Notes: a model not told the origin generated them from the sequence alone. Positions 26,574 through 35,571 are shown, counted from the stretch's first letter. The stretch: DNA of 64,000 nt from Prolixibacteraceae bacterium UBA6029 (GCA_002429385.1 DIZL01000074.1:43054-107053); one strand, 5' to 3'. A program made the numbers and translations.

Positions 26574-27599
26574 TTAATTGATTCCTCTTAATTTCTTTTC
26601 CCAAAGCCAGGCAGATAGAAGGGTTTCTTCCAAACCGGTTTCTGCTTTCCAGCCAAGGTCTTCATTGGCTAAGGTAGTATCGGCCCATATTTTTTCGATG
26701 TCACCTGCACGGCGGGGCACAATCTTGTAGTTCAGTTTAATACCGGTAACCTTCTCAAATGTATTCACTATTTCGAGCACTGATACACCATTACCGGTGC
26801 CGAGATTGAATATTTCATAAGCTGCCTTGTTTTTATTCCCGATTAAGCGGTTTACAGCCACCACATGAGCTTTTGCAAGGTCAACCACATTGATGTAATC
26901 GCGCACTGCAGATCCATCGATCGTATCGTAATCATCACCGAATACCTTTAACTCAGAACGAAGCCCTGCTGCGGTCTGGGTAACAAATGGAATCAGGTTT
27001 GCCGGTATGCCTAACGGAAGTTCACCGATCAGAGCTGACGGATGGGCTCCCACGGGATTGAAGTATCGGAGAGCAATTCCCTTAATCTGTGGATTGGCTG
27101 CAATGGTGTCGTGTAAAATATCTTCATTCACCCGTTTGGTGTTTCCATAAGGCGATTCGGCATCTTTCCGGGGCGTTTTTTCAGTAACCGGAAGAATGTC
27201 CGGCTGACCATAAACTGTGCAGGAAGAAGAAAATACGATGTTCGGGACTCCGTATTTGATCTGACCTTCAAGAATATTGATCAGTGACAACAGGTTATTG
27301 CGGTAATACAACAATGGTTTTTCAACTGACTCACCCACCGCCTTTGATGCAGCAAAATGGATGATGGCCATAATTTTAGGATATTTTGTAAAAAATGCAT
27401 TCACCTTATCCTTTTCAATCAAATCAAATTGTTCGAAGACAGGACGGATACCTGTAATCTTTTCAATACCGTCCAGCACTTCGATGCTTGAATTTGAAAG
27501 GTTATCAACAATAATTACTTCATATCCTGCATTTTGAAGTTCGACAGTTGTATGCGAACCTATGTATCCGGTACCTCCGGTAACCAAAATCTGTTTCAT
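26574..27599 (-). CDS. galE: UDP-glucose 4-epimerase
   Basis: A 341-residue SDR enzyme interconverting UDP-glucose and UDP-galactose. Marks include TGGTGYIGSHTTVEL, HFAASKAVGESVEKPL, FSSSCTVYGQPD, SPYGNTKRVNEDIL (Tyr-x3-Lys) and RYFNPVGAHPSALIGE. The ATG at 27599 is chosen over an in-frame codon at 27629 that would overlap the promoter. It is the first gene of a two-gene operon with rfbB. Confidence 0.96.
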   Translation of the reverse strand: MKQILVTGGTGYIGSHTTVELQNAGYEVIIVDNLSNSSIEVLDGIEKITGIRPVFEQFDLIEKDKVNAFFTKYPKIMAIIHFAASKAVGESVEKPLLYYRNNLLSLINILEGQIKYGVPNIVFSSSCTVYGQPDILPVTEKTPRKDAESPYGNTKRVNEDILHDTIAANPQIKGIALRYFNPVGAHPSALIGELPLGIPANLIPFVTQTAAGLRSELKVFGDDYDTIDGSAVRDYINVVDLAKAHVVAVNRLIGNKNKAAYEIFNLGTGNGVSVLEIVNTFEKVTGIKLNYKIVPRRAGDIEKIWADTTLANEDLGWKAETGLEETLLSAWLWEKKLRGIN

Positions 27600-27626
27600 G
27601 TAATGATTGGTATGTCTGTTGAAGCA

Positions 27627-27634
27627 CAAATTTA
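27627..27634 (-). promoter_or_regulatory. -7 box for galE-rfbB
   Basis: The minus strand reads TAAATTTG, 27 bp before the galE ATG. No clear -33 element was seen. Confidence 0.4.
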
Positions 27635-27717
27635 GGAATTATCTGGTTTACTTTTATCTAAGATACATATTAAGTTTGCTTTACAATAAAAATTACCAGA
27701 TTGTTGAAAACTTTGCC

Positions 27718-27747
27718 TTGAAGCAATGCGAAATTTTTTTACTTTTG
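27718..27747 (+). promoter_or_regulatory. Promoter of the HU-like/SPOR gene
   Basis: TTG at 27718-27720 and TACTTTTG at 27740-27747 are separated by 19 bp, the optimal Bacteroidota -33/-7 spacing. The start codon is 20 bp further on. Confidence 0.6.
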
Positions 27748-27767
27748 ATGGTTCAAACAAATAGAAC

Positions 27768-28682
27768 GTGGAAATTAATCAATACATAAAAGAGCTTTTA
27801 TTGCTGAATGATTGTGTAATCATTCCTGAATTTGGTGGATTTGTTGCCAATTACCAACCGGCAGCTATCGAAAAGAATCAGTTTTTTCCACCCAACAAGG
27901 AAATTGCCTTCAACAACAAGCTGATTTCCAATGATGGATTACTTATTAATTATATCGCTGACAGCGAAGGATCCAATTACTTCAGTGCGAAACAAAAACT
28001 GGAAAGCTTTGTCGAAGAAACTTTAGCACAACTTGAACGGAACCGCAACGTCTATTTTGAGGGTGTAGGGTATTTACATTACGATTCGAGAGAAAATCTT
28101 CTTTTCGAGCCTCAGCTGAAGCAAAATCTACTGGTTGAATCCTACGGACTACAAAATTTCTCTTACGAGAAGCTCTATCAAAGACAAATACCCAAACCTG
28201 CATTTAAAGCTGAACACCGGGAAGCAGTTCCGGTTATCTTTCAGAAACGCAAACTGAGAAAACTGGCTGTAACCTTGCCTTTATTGCTTGCCCTGGCGCT
28301 CATCCCCATGAAACACAACAAGGAATATCTGTCAAAATCAGATATGGGCATTTGGGAAGCGCTGTCTACAAGCACAATTGCTACCCCTGTGGCAACACTA
28401 GAGGTGAAAGTAGCGGAACCTACTGCAATTATTACGGTTTCCCCTGCTGAGCAATTCAAATACTTTATTATCGGGGGGAGTTTTAAAAGCGAAGAGAATG
28501 CCATTAATTACATTCATCAATTGAATAAACAAGGCTATACGGGAAAGGATCTCGGAATCTTCAACGGGCTGCATCGTATTGCAATGAAAGGCTATTCAAC
28601 CATGGAAGAAGCGCAAAAGGAACTTAATTCCCTACGTTATAAATCGCCTCAATCAGATGTCTGGATTTCCATTAACGAATAA
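27768..28682 (+). CDS. HU-like (HU-CCDC81) and SPOR domain envelope protein
   Basis: A 304-residue protein found across Bacteroidota. The N-terminal ~130 residues form the HU-CCDC81-type pair of domains (INQYIKELLLLNDCVIIPEF, GGFVANYQPA, VYFEGVGYLHYD). One transmembrane helix follows (LAVTLPLLLALALIPM, about residue 165), and a C-terminal SPOR domain (YFIIGGSFKSEENAINYIHQ, then RIAMKGYSTMEEAQKEL) binds denuded septal peptidoglycan, so a role at the division site is likely. The start is a GTG at 27768, supported by the promoter just upstream; no in-frame ATG exists there. Confidence 0.88.
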   Translation: MEINQYIKELLLLNDCVIIPEFGGFVANYQPAAIEKNQFFPPNKEIAFNNKLISNDGLLINYIADSEGSNYFSAKQKLESFVEETLAQLERNRNVYFEGVGYLHYDSRENLLFEPQLKQNLLVESYGLQNFSYEKLYQRQIPKPAFKAEHREAVPVIFQKRKLRKLAVTLPLLLALALIPMKHNKEYLSKSDMGIWEALSTSTIATPVATLEVKVAEPTAIITVSPAEQFKYFIIGGSFKSEENAINYIHQLNKQGYTGKDLGIFNGLHRIAMKGYSTMEEAQKELNSLRYKSPQSDVWISINE

Positions 28683-28687
28683 AATTT

Positions 28688-28712
28688 AAAAGCTCCAGAA
28701 GGGGCTTTTTTT
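28688..28712 (+). terminator. Rho-independent terminator of the HU-like/SPOR gene
   Basis: AAAAGCTCC pairs with GGGGCTTTT (one G-T pair) around a 4-nt loop, followed by a run of Ts, 6 bp after the stop codon. Confidence 0.85.
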
Positions 28713-28743
28713 ATTTCATCTCAGAATTTAAACAATAAGAGGA

Positions 28744-28782
28744 AAGAAAAAAAGCCATCCCTTAAACTACCGGGATGGCTTT
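28744..28782 (-). terminator. Rho-independent terminator of the mtn operon
   Basis: On the minus strand AAAGCCATCCC pairs perfectly with GGGATGGCTTT and runs into a long T tract. It lies about 190 bp beyond the mtnP stop. The intervening stretch (28783-28973) holds no gene I can see. Confidence 0.85.
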
Positions 28783-28973
28783 GATCATTAATGATTCTAA
28801 TTCTGAAATTTCATTTAAACCCTTTCTCTCTTGACAATCTAAATGAACCGTTCAAAAATTGTTCATGGCTTTGAGACAACTTATGAGTCTTGTCTTTTAC
28901 AAAACATGTGCCAAAAACCCTTTAATGAGTAGACAATAGTTCCTTAGAAAGAAATAATCTTTAATACAGGGTG

Positions 28974-29726
28974 TCAGGACTGGATCTTCCCGATTGTATG
29001 TACAAGTAAATCAATAACATGATTAACATTTTGATTGAAGACTTTTAAGACATCACCCCAGGTAACCGGCGCCTCATCTGTTTTCCAGCAATCGTAATCT
29101 GTGCTCATGGCAATGGCTGCATAAGGTATTCCCAATTCATTGGCCAGAATGGCCTCCGGAGCAGTTGACATATTGATCACATCAGCGCCCCATAATCTGA
29201 ACATATTTGACTCAGCCCTGGTAGAAAAACGAGGACCTTCAATGGTTACCACGGTTCCCTTCTCAAAAATACTGAGCTTTAATTCCTTTGCCGTTTCAAT
29301 GATTTTAGATCGAAGGAAGCTGTCAAACGGATCGGCCATCGGAGTATGTTTCATTTCGCGCGGTTCGAAAGATTCGAAGAACGTTACCGGACGATGCCTC
29401 GTGAAATCGATAAACTGATCAAGGACAACAAAATCGCCGCGGCCTATTTCCTGGCGCAAACTTCCACAGGCAGTCGTTGCCAGAATATGAGTACATCCGA
29501 TTTCACGAATCGCCCAGATATTGGCCCTGTTATTAACCTGTGTCGGGGGAATGGTATGCTGTCGTCCATGTCGTGATAGTATAGCAACTTCGCATCCACT
29601 GATAGTTCCACACTTAAAATCAGATGTTGTTGGTCCGTAGGGAGTATCTATTTTTAACTCTGTGGCATTTTTAAGGATTGAAGGATTTTCAAGTCCCGAA
29701 CCACCAATGATGGCAATTTTAGTCAT
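28974..29726 (-). CDS. mtnP: S-methyl-5'-thioadenosine phosphorylase
   Basis: A 250-residue purine nucleoside phosphorylase-family enzyme that splits methylthioadenosine with phosphate into adenine and methylthioribose-1-phosphate. Marks are IIGGSGLENP, SRHGRQHTIPPTQVNNRAN, TTACGSLRQEIGRGDFV, TIEGPRFSTRAES (ribose/phosphate site), ADVINMSTAPEAILANE and AMSTDYDCW, the last with the Asp and neighbours that favour 6-amino purines. Its start overlaps the aldolase stop by 8 nt; it is the last gene of the three-gene operon. Confidence 0.93.
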   Translation of the reverse strand: MTKIAIIGGSGLENPSILKNATELKIDTPYGPTTSDFKCGTISGCEVAILSRHGRQHTIPPTQVNNRANIWAIREIGCTHILATTACGSLRQEIGRGDFVVLDQFIDFTRHRPVTFFESFEPREMKHTPMADPFDSFLRSKIIETAKELKLSIFEKGTVVTIEGPRFSTRAESNMFRLWGADVINMSTAPEAILANELGIPYAAIAMSTDYDCWKTDEAPVTWGDVLKVFNQNVNHVIDLLVHTIGKIQS

Positions 29727-30330
29727 GCTTGTAACGGTTATAGATGTTTATAATTTGAGTTGTTGCTTCATGAAGGTTGCTGCCAAATGCCAGAATTCCT
29801 TCCCGGTGGCCACTCATGACGATGATATTTTCATCTTCCGGTTTGATTCCTGAAGCTAGTTTCTGAATGGCAAGAGCCATTTCAGGAGTTCCATATTCAA
29901 TTTCAGCAGGAGTAGACGGACATATTTTTAACAGTATTCTCCATAACCAAAGGCAATGAATATGCACCACTGCACCAACCTCAGGAAGTGCATCATAAAC
30001 TGCCGCATGAGTCAAACTCTCGGATGATGCCTTGATCTGGCCGCTATAGGAAATGGAGTTCTCTGCAAGGCTGAATCTGCTAACCAATGCATAATGTGAT
30101 TGTTTGAGCTGTCTATACTGGCCGGTAGCGCTGCCTGAAATGATAAAAGATGCATCTTCACCAACTCGTACAGAAATATTTCCAAATCCAATTCCATCGG
30201 GATAGACGCCTATCAAACCCAATTCATAAAGACGTGTGCGTTCCTTTTCGAGTGTTTCATACAACTCCTCTGGAATCAGAATGTCTTTTTGCTCCCAGCT
30301 ACAGTTAAATTTGATGTATCCTTCAGTCAT
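29719..30330 (-). CDS. Class II aldolase/adducin-family protein of methylthioribose salvage
   Basis: A 203-residue class II aldolase-fold protein: GIGFGNISVRVG (substrate loop), FIISGSATGQ, SSESLTHAAVYDALPEVGAVVHIHCLWLW (zinc HxH), GTPEMALAIQ and VMSGHREGILAFGSNLHEA (third zinc His). In this operon it could be methylthioribulose-1-phosphate dehydratase (MtnB) or the Ald2 aldolase of the DHAP shunt. The lack of mtnK/W/X/C/D nearby favours the aldolase, but the two are hard to separate by eye. It overlaps mtnA by 4 nt and mtnP by 8 nt. Confidence 0.85.
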   Translation of the reverse strand: MTEGYIKFNCSWEQKDILIPEELYETLEKERTRLYELGLIGVYPDGIGFGNISVRVGEDASFIISGSATGQYRQLKQSHYALVSRFSLAENSISYSGQIKASSESLTHAAVYDALPEVGAVVHIHCLWLWRILLKICPSTPAEIEYGTPEMALAIQKLASGIKPEDENIIVMSGHREGILAFGSNLHEATTQIINIYNRYKHD

Positions 30331-31424
30331 TTCTCAATAATTTTTTCAGGAAACAGTTTTAAAATACCTTCCCTGCTTGCCCTACATACTCCCCGTTCGG
30401 TAATCAGGCCCGTAACAAGTCGGGCAGGGGTAACATCGAACCCGTAATTGGCAACCGGGCTTATCTCAGGTAATATTCTGAATTTGTGAACCACATCATC
30501 AAGCAATCCTTCCATTTGTGTAACTTCACTGCCGTCACGTTGTTCAATGGGAATTTCGGTTATCCCGTCTTTTAGGCTCCAATCAATGGTTGTTGAGGGT
30601 AAAGCTACATAAAACGGTATTCCATTATCGGCTGCTGCAAGCGCTTTCAGGTAAGTTCCTATTTTGTTGGCGACATCACCGTTCAAGGTGGTCCTATCGC
30701 TTCCAACAATCACCAGATCGACCATCTGGTGCTGCATCAAATGTCCGCCAGTATTGTCGGGTATAACCGTATGCGGAATGTCTGCTTCACCCAACTCCCA
30801 TGCAGTAAGTCTTGCTCCCTGGTTGCGGGGTCGTGTTTCGTCCACCCATATATGAATAGGAATTCCGGCTTCATGGGCAAGATAGATAGGTGCAGTTGCT
30901 GTTCCAAGTTCCACACAGGCCAAACGTCCGGCATTGCAGTGAGTCAGAATCTGAACCGGTTCTCCATTTTTAATATTGCTGATTGACCGGATCAGTTCAA
31001 GTCCATGCATCCCAATCTTTTTACTGAAGTCAATTTCCCGTTGCTTAAGCGATTCGGCATATTCAAACAGATGGTGGATGTTTTCAGAAACTGTGTGCTC
31101 TTCGGAGACAAAAGAAAGAGCCTCATCCACAGCAAAAGCCAGATTGACTGCCGTTGGACGGGATGACTTGAGCCAATTGGCAGCATATTTCATTGCACCC
31201 TGAAAGTCGTCTCCTGAATAATTCAAGGCTGCCAGGTACATTCCGTAAGCTGCAGTTACACCAATCAAGGGGGCACCCCTCACAATCATTTCAGTGATTG
31301 CAAATCGCGCCTCATCAATTGTTCTGATTTCAACAATCAGGTTCTGAAACGGCAGGTATCGCTGATCGATGGTCTCAACAAGGTTCTTTTCCCAATTAAA
31401 CCATATAGTCTGCGGATTTCGCAT
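30327..31424 (-). CDS. mtnA: S-methyl-5-thioribose-1-phosphate isomerase
   Basis: A 365-residue eIF2B-like aldose-ketose isomerase that turns methylthioribose-1-phosphate into methylthioribulose-1-phosphate. It shows MIVRGAPLIGVTAAYGMYLA, ILTHCNAGRLACVELGTATA (catalytic Cys), VDETRPRNQGARLTAWEL, VGSDRTTLNGDVANKIGTY (catalytic Asp) and FDVTPARLVTGLITERGVC. It is the first gene of the operon, and the following aldolase start overlaps its stop. Confidence 0.95.
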   Translation of the reverse strand: MRNPQTIWFNWEKNLVETIDQRYLPFQNLIVEIRTIDEARFAITEMIVRGAPLIGVTAAYGMYLAALNYSGDDFQGAMKYAANWLKSSRPTAVNLAFAVDEALSFVSEEHTVSENIHHLFEYAESLKQREIDFSKKIGMHGLELIRSISNIKNGEPVQILTHCNAGRLACVELGTATAPIYLAHEAGIPIHIWVDETRPRNQGARLTAWELGEADIPHTVIPDNTGGHLMQHQMVDLVIVGSDRTTLNGDVANKIGTYLKALAAADNGIPFYVALPSTTIDWSLKDGITEIPIEQRDGSEVTQMEGLLDDVVHKFRILPEISPVANYGFDVTPARLVTGLITERGVCRASREGILKLFPEKIIEK

Positions 31425-31446
31425 AGATATTCATTTTTATTGCACC

Positions 31447-31454
31447 CAAAGATA
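31447..31454 (-). promoter_or_regulatory. -7 box for the mtnA operon
   Basis: The minus strand reads TATCTTTG, 23 bp before the mtnA ATG at 31424, in the gap shared with the divergent HAD gene. Confidence 0.5.
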
Positions 31455-31564
31455 AGCAAAATAGGATCTTTTGCCCCCGAAAATCTGATTACCGTACCAA
31501 CTTTCAAACACACCCAATTTATCCAATATTTTTCTGACTTTTGTACTCTTGAAAATTTAATCCA

Positions 31565-32194
31565 ATGGAAATCCTGAAGGGAATTAGAAATATTATTTTT
31601 GATCTGGGTGGTGTGTTACTGAATATCGATCCCCGGCAAACGATTGAAGCATTCGGCAAGCTTGGCATGCAAACACTTATTGGCGATAAAGGTCTATCAT
31701 ACGACCATGACATTTTCTATCGGATGGAGCAGGGACAGATTACTTCGGATGAATTCAGAAATGGCGTTCTTCAACTGCTTCCGGCCAAAGTCACTTATGA
31801 TGAGATTGATGCAGCTTGGACGGCCATGTTGCTTGATTTTCCGGCAATAAGGGTTGATTTGGTGAAGAATCTTCGGAAGGATTATAAAATCTATCTCTTT
31901 AGTAATACTAACGCTATTCATGTCGAAAAATATCATTCCAATTTCAGAAAACAACATGGTTTTGAAGTCTCATCACTCTTCGAAAAAGACTTCTATTCGA
32001 ATGAAATTGGTTACCGTAAGCCTATGCCGGAATCATTTCAGGAAATTGTAAGGCTTTCAGGAATTAACCCGGAGGAGTCATTATTTATTGACGACTCGCT
32101 TCAAAATGTGGAGGCTGCTGTTGCTTCAGGATTAAAAGGCTTCTGGCTTGAGCCGGGACAAAAGGTAGAAGAAATACTTCATAATTTTATGTAA
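31565..32194 (+). CDS. HAD-family phosphatase (YihX-like)
   Basis: A 209-residue haloacid-dehalogenase-like hydrolase. The nucleophile motif reads IFDLGGVLLNID (Asp13), the DLGxV form of YihX-like sugar phosphatases, in which Gly replaces the usual second Asp. Motif II is LFSNTNAIH, the lysine is in IGYRKPMPESF, and motif IV is SLFIDDSLQNVEAA. It probably dephosphorylates a small phosphorylated sugar or metabolite. It is divergent from mtnA, so a link to methylthioribose salvage is possible but unproven. Confidence 0.88.
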   Translation: MEILKGIRNIIFDLGGVLLNIDPRQTIEAFGKLGMQTLIGDKGLSYDHDIFYRMEQGQITSDEFRNGVLQLLPAKVTYDEIDAAWTAMLLDFPAIRVDLVKNLRKDYKIYLFSNTNAIHVEKYHSNFRKQHGFEVSSLFEKDFYSNEIGYRKPMPESFQEIVRLSGINPEESLFIDDSLQNVEAAVASGLKGFWLEPGQKVEEILHNFM

Positions 32195-32204
32195 TCCAAA
32201 AAAC

Positions 32205-32330
32205 TTGCCTTGACTTTTTGGTGAAAATGACTCAAACTTGCCTTGACTTTTTGGTAAAAATAGTATAAACTTGCCTTGATATTTTGATATTTTGTACGTA
32301 TATTTGCCTTGATATTTTGTTACAATTGCA
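32205..32330 (+). repeat. Four iterons with exact 33-bp period
   Basis: The 9-mer TTGCCTTGA starts at 32205, 32238, 32271 and 32304, exactly 33 bp apart each time. Copies 1 and 2 share a longer match (ACTTGCCTTGACTTTTTGGT); copies 3 and 4 share TTGCCTTGATATTTTG. The period is about three helical turns, so all copies face the same side of the DNA. The array fills the gap before the DUF4143 ATPase gene at 32355. Confidence 0.9.
32275..32306 (+). promoter_or_regulatory. Promoter embedded in the iteron array
   Basis: CTTG (32275-32278) from the third iteron and TATATTTG (32299-32306) are 20 bp apart, a good -33/-7 pair. The -7 box overlaps the start of the fourth iteron, so a protein binding the array would directly affect transcription. 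Confidence 0.5.
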
Positions 32331-32354
32331 GTTAATCAATTAATTTACAGAATC

Positions 32355-33668
32355 ATGAGGCGGAATATATTCAACCAGCTTCTTAACTGGAAGGAAACAC
32401 CGCAAAGAAAGGTACTTCTTTTGCGTGGTGCCCGTCAGGTCGGTAAGACTTTTATCGTTCGTGAACTGGGGAAGACGTTTCAAACCTTCATCGAGGTTAA
32501 CTTTGAAAAGGACTCCAACGTAGCCAGGTTTTTCAATCAAAATCTTGACCCTACCAGGATATGCTCAGAGTTATCGACTTATTATGGAGTCTCGATCCAT
32601 GAAAATACGACCCTGCTCTTTTTCGATGAAATTCAGGCCTGCCCCAGGGCTATCCAGTCATTGCGTTTCTTTTATGAAGACATGCCCGGATTGCATGTGA
32701 TCGGGGCTGGATCGTTGCTCGAATTTGCTCTTGCTGAACTCCCTTCATTTGGAGTTGGCCGGATGCGTTCGATGTTCATGTACCCGATGTCCTTTCAGGA
32801 ATTCCTGCTGGTGTACAAGATGGATCAGTATGTTGAACTGATCAATAATGCATCGCCGGATCACCCGTTGAACCCTGTCTTTCATGAAACGTTAATTGAC
32901 TATTTCCGACGGTTTCTTATAACGGGTGGAATGCCGGAGGTGGTTCGGCAGGTCGTTGAAAAGAAGAGCGTGTATGAGGGGTTGAATGTTCTGGCCGATC
33001 TGACCCTGTCGATTCGAGACGATTTTTCTAAGTACCATAAGCGTATACCAGAGAGTCGTATCCGTGAAGTGTTTGCCAGTGTTGTTGAGCAGGCTGGGGC
33101 CAAGTTTGTATACTCGAATGTGGTAGCCAAGGCTAGTCAGCCACAGATCAAGGAAGCCCTGGAACTGCTGATCATGGCCGGGCTGGCATTTCCGGTTTAC
33201 CATACCTCGGCTAATGGGTTTCCCCTTGGCGCACAGATGGATACAAAGAAGTTCAAGGTTCTGATATACGATACCGGTATTTTTCAACATATTCTGGGAT
33301 TAAATATCCGTCAATACATGGTTCAGGAGGATGAGGGTTTAGTGAATAAGGGAAGTCAGGCTGAAATCTTTGCCGGGCTGGAACTGATCAAGGCCTCTTC
33401 TGTTTCAGATAAGCCTCAGTTGTTTTACTGGCATCGTTTGGAAAGGGGAAGCAATGCTGAAGTTGATTATGTAATCCGTCAGGGCGATGACATTGTACCC
33501 GTTGAAATTAAGGCAGGGTATAGTGGAAAGATGCAGAGCATGCGCTTATTTATGCGTGAAAAGAACCTGAAAAGAGGGATTCGTTCCTCCCTCGAGAATT
33601 ATGGCAGAGATGGAAATATAGATATAATTCCGCTTTATGCCATTTCTACCCTGATTAGGGAGAACTGA
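32355..33668 (+). CDS. AAA_14/DUF4143 ATPase
   Basis: A 437-residue P-loop ATPase: Walker A GARQVGKT (25-32), Walker B LLFFDEIQACPRAIQSLRF (about 89), sensor region HVIGAGSLLEFALAE, then a DUF4143-type C-terminal part with a winged-helix-like segment (YSNVVAKASQPQIKEALELL). It ends with a restriction-endonuclease-like strand pair (EVDYVIRQGDDIVPVEIKAG, the E-D-ExK pattern). These proteins are frequent in Bacteroidota and often occur as mobile, patchily distributed copies; function is unknown, perhaps linked to DNA exchange or defence. It is preceded by an unusual 33-bp repeat array. Confidence 0.9.
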   Translation: MRRNIFNQLLNWKETPQRKVLLLRGARQVGKTFIVRELGKTFQTFIEVNFEKDSNVARFFNQNLDPTRICSELSTYYGVSIHENTTLLFFDEIQACPRAIQSLRFFYEDMPGLHVIGAGSLLEFALAELPSFGVGRMRSMFMYPMSFQEFLLVYKMDQYVELINNASPDHPLNPVFHETLIDYFRRFLITGGMPEVVRQVVEKKSVYEGLNVLADLTLSIRDDFSKYHKRIPESRIREVFASVVEQAGAKFVYSNVVAKASQPQIKEALELLIMAGLAFPVYHTSANGFPLGAQMDTKKFKVLIYDTGIFQHILGLNIRQYMVQEDEGLVNKGSQAEIFAGLELIKASSVSDKPQLFYWHRLERGSNAEVDYVIRQGDDIVPVEIKAGYSGKMQSMRLFMREKNLKRGIRSSLENYGRDGNIDIIPLYAISTLIREN

Positions 33669-33674
33669 CCGGAT

Positions 33675-33703
33675 ACCGCGACTGACCGATTAGGCGTCGC
33701 GGT
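33675..33703. terminator. Hairpin between convergent genes
   Basis: ACCGCGAC (33675-33682) and GTCGCGGT (33696-33703) are perfect complements around a 13-nt loop, between the stops of the DUF4143 gene and ispG. The right arm lies within the last ispG codons. A short T-rich run follows on the plus strand only. Confidence 0.4.
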
Positions 33704-35549
33704 CTTTCCAGTCACCGTTTTCGCGGATAAGGGCTTCAAGTTCCTCAACAGCCTGTTCGAACGGGATGTGTCTTTTGATCAGCTTCTGTCCTTTATACAG
33801 ATTGACATTCCCTGGACCTGCGCCAACAAATCCGTAATCTACATCGCCCATCTCGCCCGGTCCGTTTACAACACAGCCCATGACTCCAATTTTCAGGTGA
33901 TCGAGATGATTAAAATGAGCCTTAATCTTTATGGTGGTTTCATGAAGGTCGAACAAGGTACGGCCACATCCGGGACACGAAATGAATTCAGTTTTGGTCA
34001 ACCGCATACGGCTGGCCTGAAGGATGGAGAAACTAAGGTCTTTCAGATCAGTAAAAGTGATCTGTTCTGATTCATTGGTAATGCACAAACCATCGCCGTA
34101 ACCATCAATGAGCAATCCTCCAAGATCGGCTGAAGCTTTGATCTGAAGGTTTTCGAGATATCGTTCATTGTATTTTCTAAAGATCACCACAGGAACTTTC
34201 CAGATATGTGATTCAAGGGTCATGAAAAATGCACGCAGTTCCGCAAACGGGTTCTTGTTCAGACTTTCCAGAATGAGGATGGTTTTGCGGGTTTGTTTCA
34301 GCTTGGTAATGATCTCCGGGTTCTCATTCATGAAGTGGTCAAATTCCTCCTTGTTGGTGCGAATGAACTTGGTTTGTCCCCAGTGCGATCCTCCAAACAG
34401 GTATTCTTCCAATGTCAGCACCGGAAAGGAATTCCCTTCCAGATCGAGCACTTCATGGTTATTGAAGAAGTACTCGGGAATTTGCTTCCCGCGTAGAGGA
34501 AGAATCTCTGATAGTGTCCTTCCTCGTAAATCGGCCATTACAACCGTTAAAAATTCATCACCCATCCTCAGTACCGGACGCACCGACCGCCGTTCATACT
34601 CGAAGGGATTAATCTGTGCAAAGAGCGGTGCTTTAATCGGTTTGTGACCTCTATAGGTATCAATATGATTGACCAACTTACGGGCAACGGATATTTCATT
34701 TTCAGGAGCTTCGGTCAGCGAAACACGAATGGTGTCGCCGATCCCGTCAGCCAGCAAGGCGCCAATACCAACGGCTGATTTGATCCGGCCATCTTCACCT
34801 TCGCCGGCTTCAGTTACTCCCAGATGGAGCGGATAGCTCATCTCTTCCAGGCGCATCTTAAAATTCAGTAACCGCACCGTGTAAACCATCGTGCGTGTAT
34901 TACTCGATTTGATGGATACAACCACATGGTCAAAATCCTGTCTTTGGCAGATGCGCAGAAATTCCATCACCGATTCTACAATACCGGCCGGAGTGTCTCC
35001 ATACCGGCTCATGATGCGATCGGACAATGAACCCTGATTGGCTCCTATCCGAAGTGCTGTATTATTCTCTTTTAAAAGATTCAGAAATGGTACAAATTGT
35101 TCTTCAATTTTCTGAAGTTCTGCCTTATAATCTTCGTTCGTATAGAGCTGGTGTTCAAATTTAGCACGTCTGTCGTAAAAGTTCCCCGGGTTGATTCTTA
35201 TCTTGGATACATATTTCGACGCTATTTCTGCTAAGTGAGGATTGAAATGAATGTCGGCAACAAGGGGATTTTCATAGCCGCGGGCAAGCAGTTCGCGTTT
35301 TATATTCTGAAGGTTTTCTGCATCAGGAACGCCTCTGACCGTTACCCGAACAAAGTCGGCGCCAGCCTTGATGATACGGATAATCTGTTCGACAGTAGCC
35401 TCTGTATCACTGGTATCGGTATCTGTCATCGACTGAATTCGTATCGGATTCCCATCGCCCAGCAGTAAATCACCGATACGTACCAACGATGTTTTCTGCC
35501 GTTGATACCTGGTCAAGTCCTCAATGTAGTTAAAGTTCTGATCCTTCAT
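33690..35549 (-). CDS. ispG: 4-hydroxy-3-methylbut-2-enyl diphosphate synthase (long form)
   Basis: A 619-residue IspG/GcpE of the non-mevalonate isoprenoid pathway, reducing methylerythritol cyclodiphosphate with a [4Fe-4S] cluster. The N-terminal TIM barrel has IQSMTDTDTSD, KIRINPGNF and GVTEAGEG; the C-terminal iron-sulfur domain has SCPGCGRTLFD and GVMGCVVNGPGEMGD, giving the three Cys and one Glu ligands. The extra ~250 residues between them are the inserted domain of the long form found in Bacteroidota, chlamydiae and plants. A minus-strand TAACTTTG box lies 22 bp upstream. Confidence 0.97.
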   Translation of the reverse strand: MKDQNFNYIEDLTRYQRQKTSLVRIGDLLLGDGNPIRIQSMTDTDTSDTEATVEQIIRIIKAGADFVRVTVRGVPDAENLQNIKRELLARGYENPLVADIHFNPHLAEIASKYVSKIRINPGNFYDRRAKFEHQLYTNEDYKAELQKIEEQFVPFLNLLKENNTALRIGANQGSLSDRIMSRYGDTPAGIVESVMEFLRICQRQDFDHVVVSIKSSNTRTMVYTVRLLNFKMRLEEMSYPLHLGVTEAGEGEDGRIKSAVGIGALLADGIGDTIRVSLTEAPENEISVARKLVNHIDTYRGHKPIKAPLFAQINPFEYERRSVRPVLRMGDEFLTVVMADLRGRTLSEILPLRGKQIPEYFFNNHEVLDLEGNSFPVLTLEEYLFGGSHWGQTKFIRTNKEEFDHFMNENPEIITKLKQTRKTILILESLNKNPFAELRAFFMTLESHIWKVPVVIFRKYNERYLENLQIKASADLGGLLIDGYGDGLCITNESEQITFTDLKDLSFSILQASRMRLTKTEFISCPGCGRTLFDLHETTIKIKAHFNHLDHLKIGVMGCVVNGPGEMGDVDYGFVGAGPGNVNLYKGQKLIKRHIPFEQAVEELEALIRENGDWKDRDA

Positions 35550-35571
35550 TTCACCCTGTATTGATGGGGGA

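Noticed and set aside
32205..32330. The evenly spaced 33-bp units looked like a short CRISPR array.
   Set aside because: The units differ in length of match, have no true spacers of constant size with unrelated sequence, and no cas gene is near; a promoter lies inside the array.
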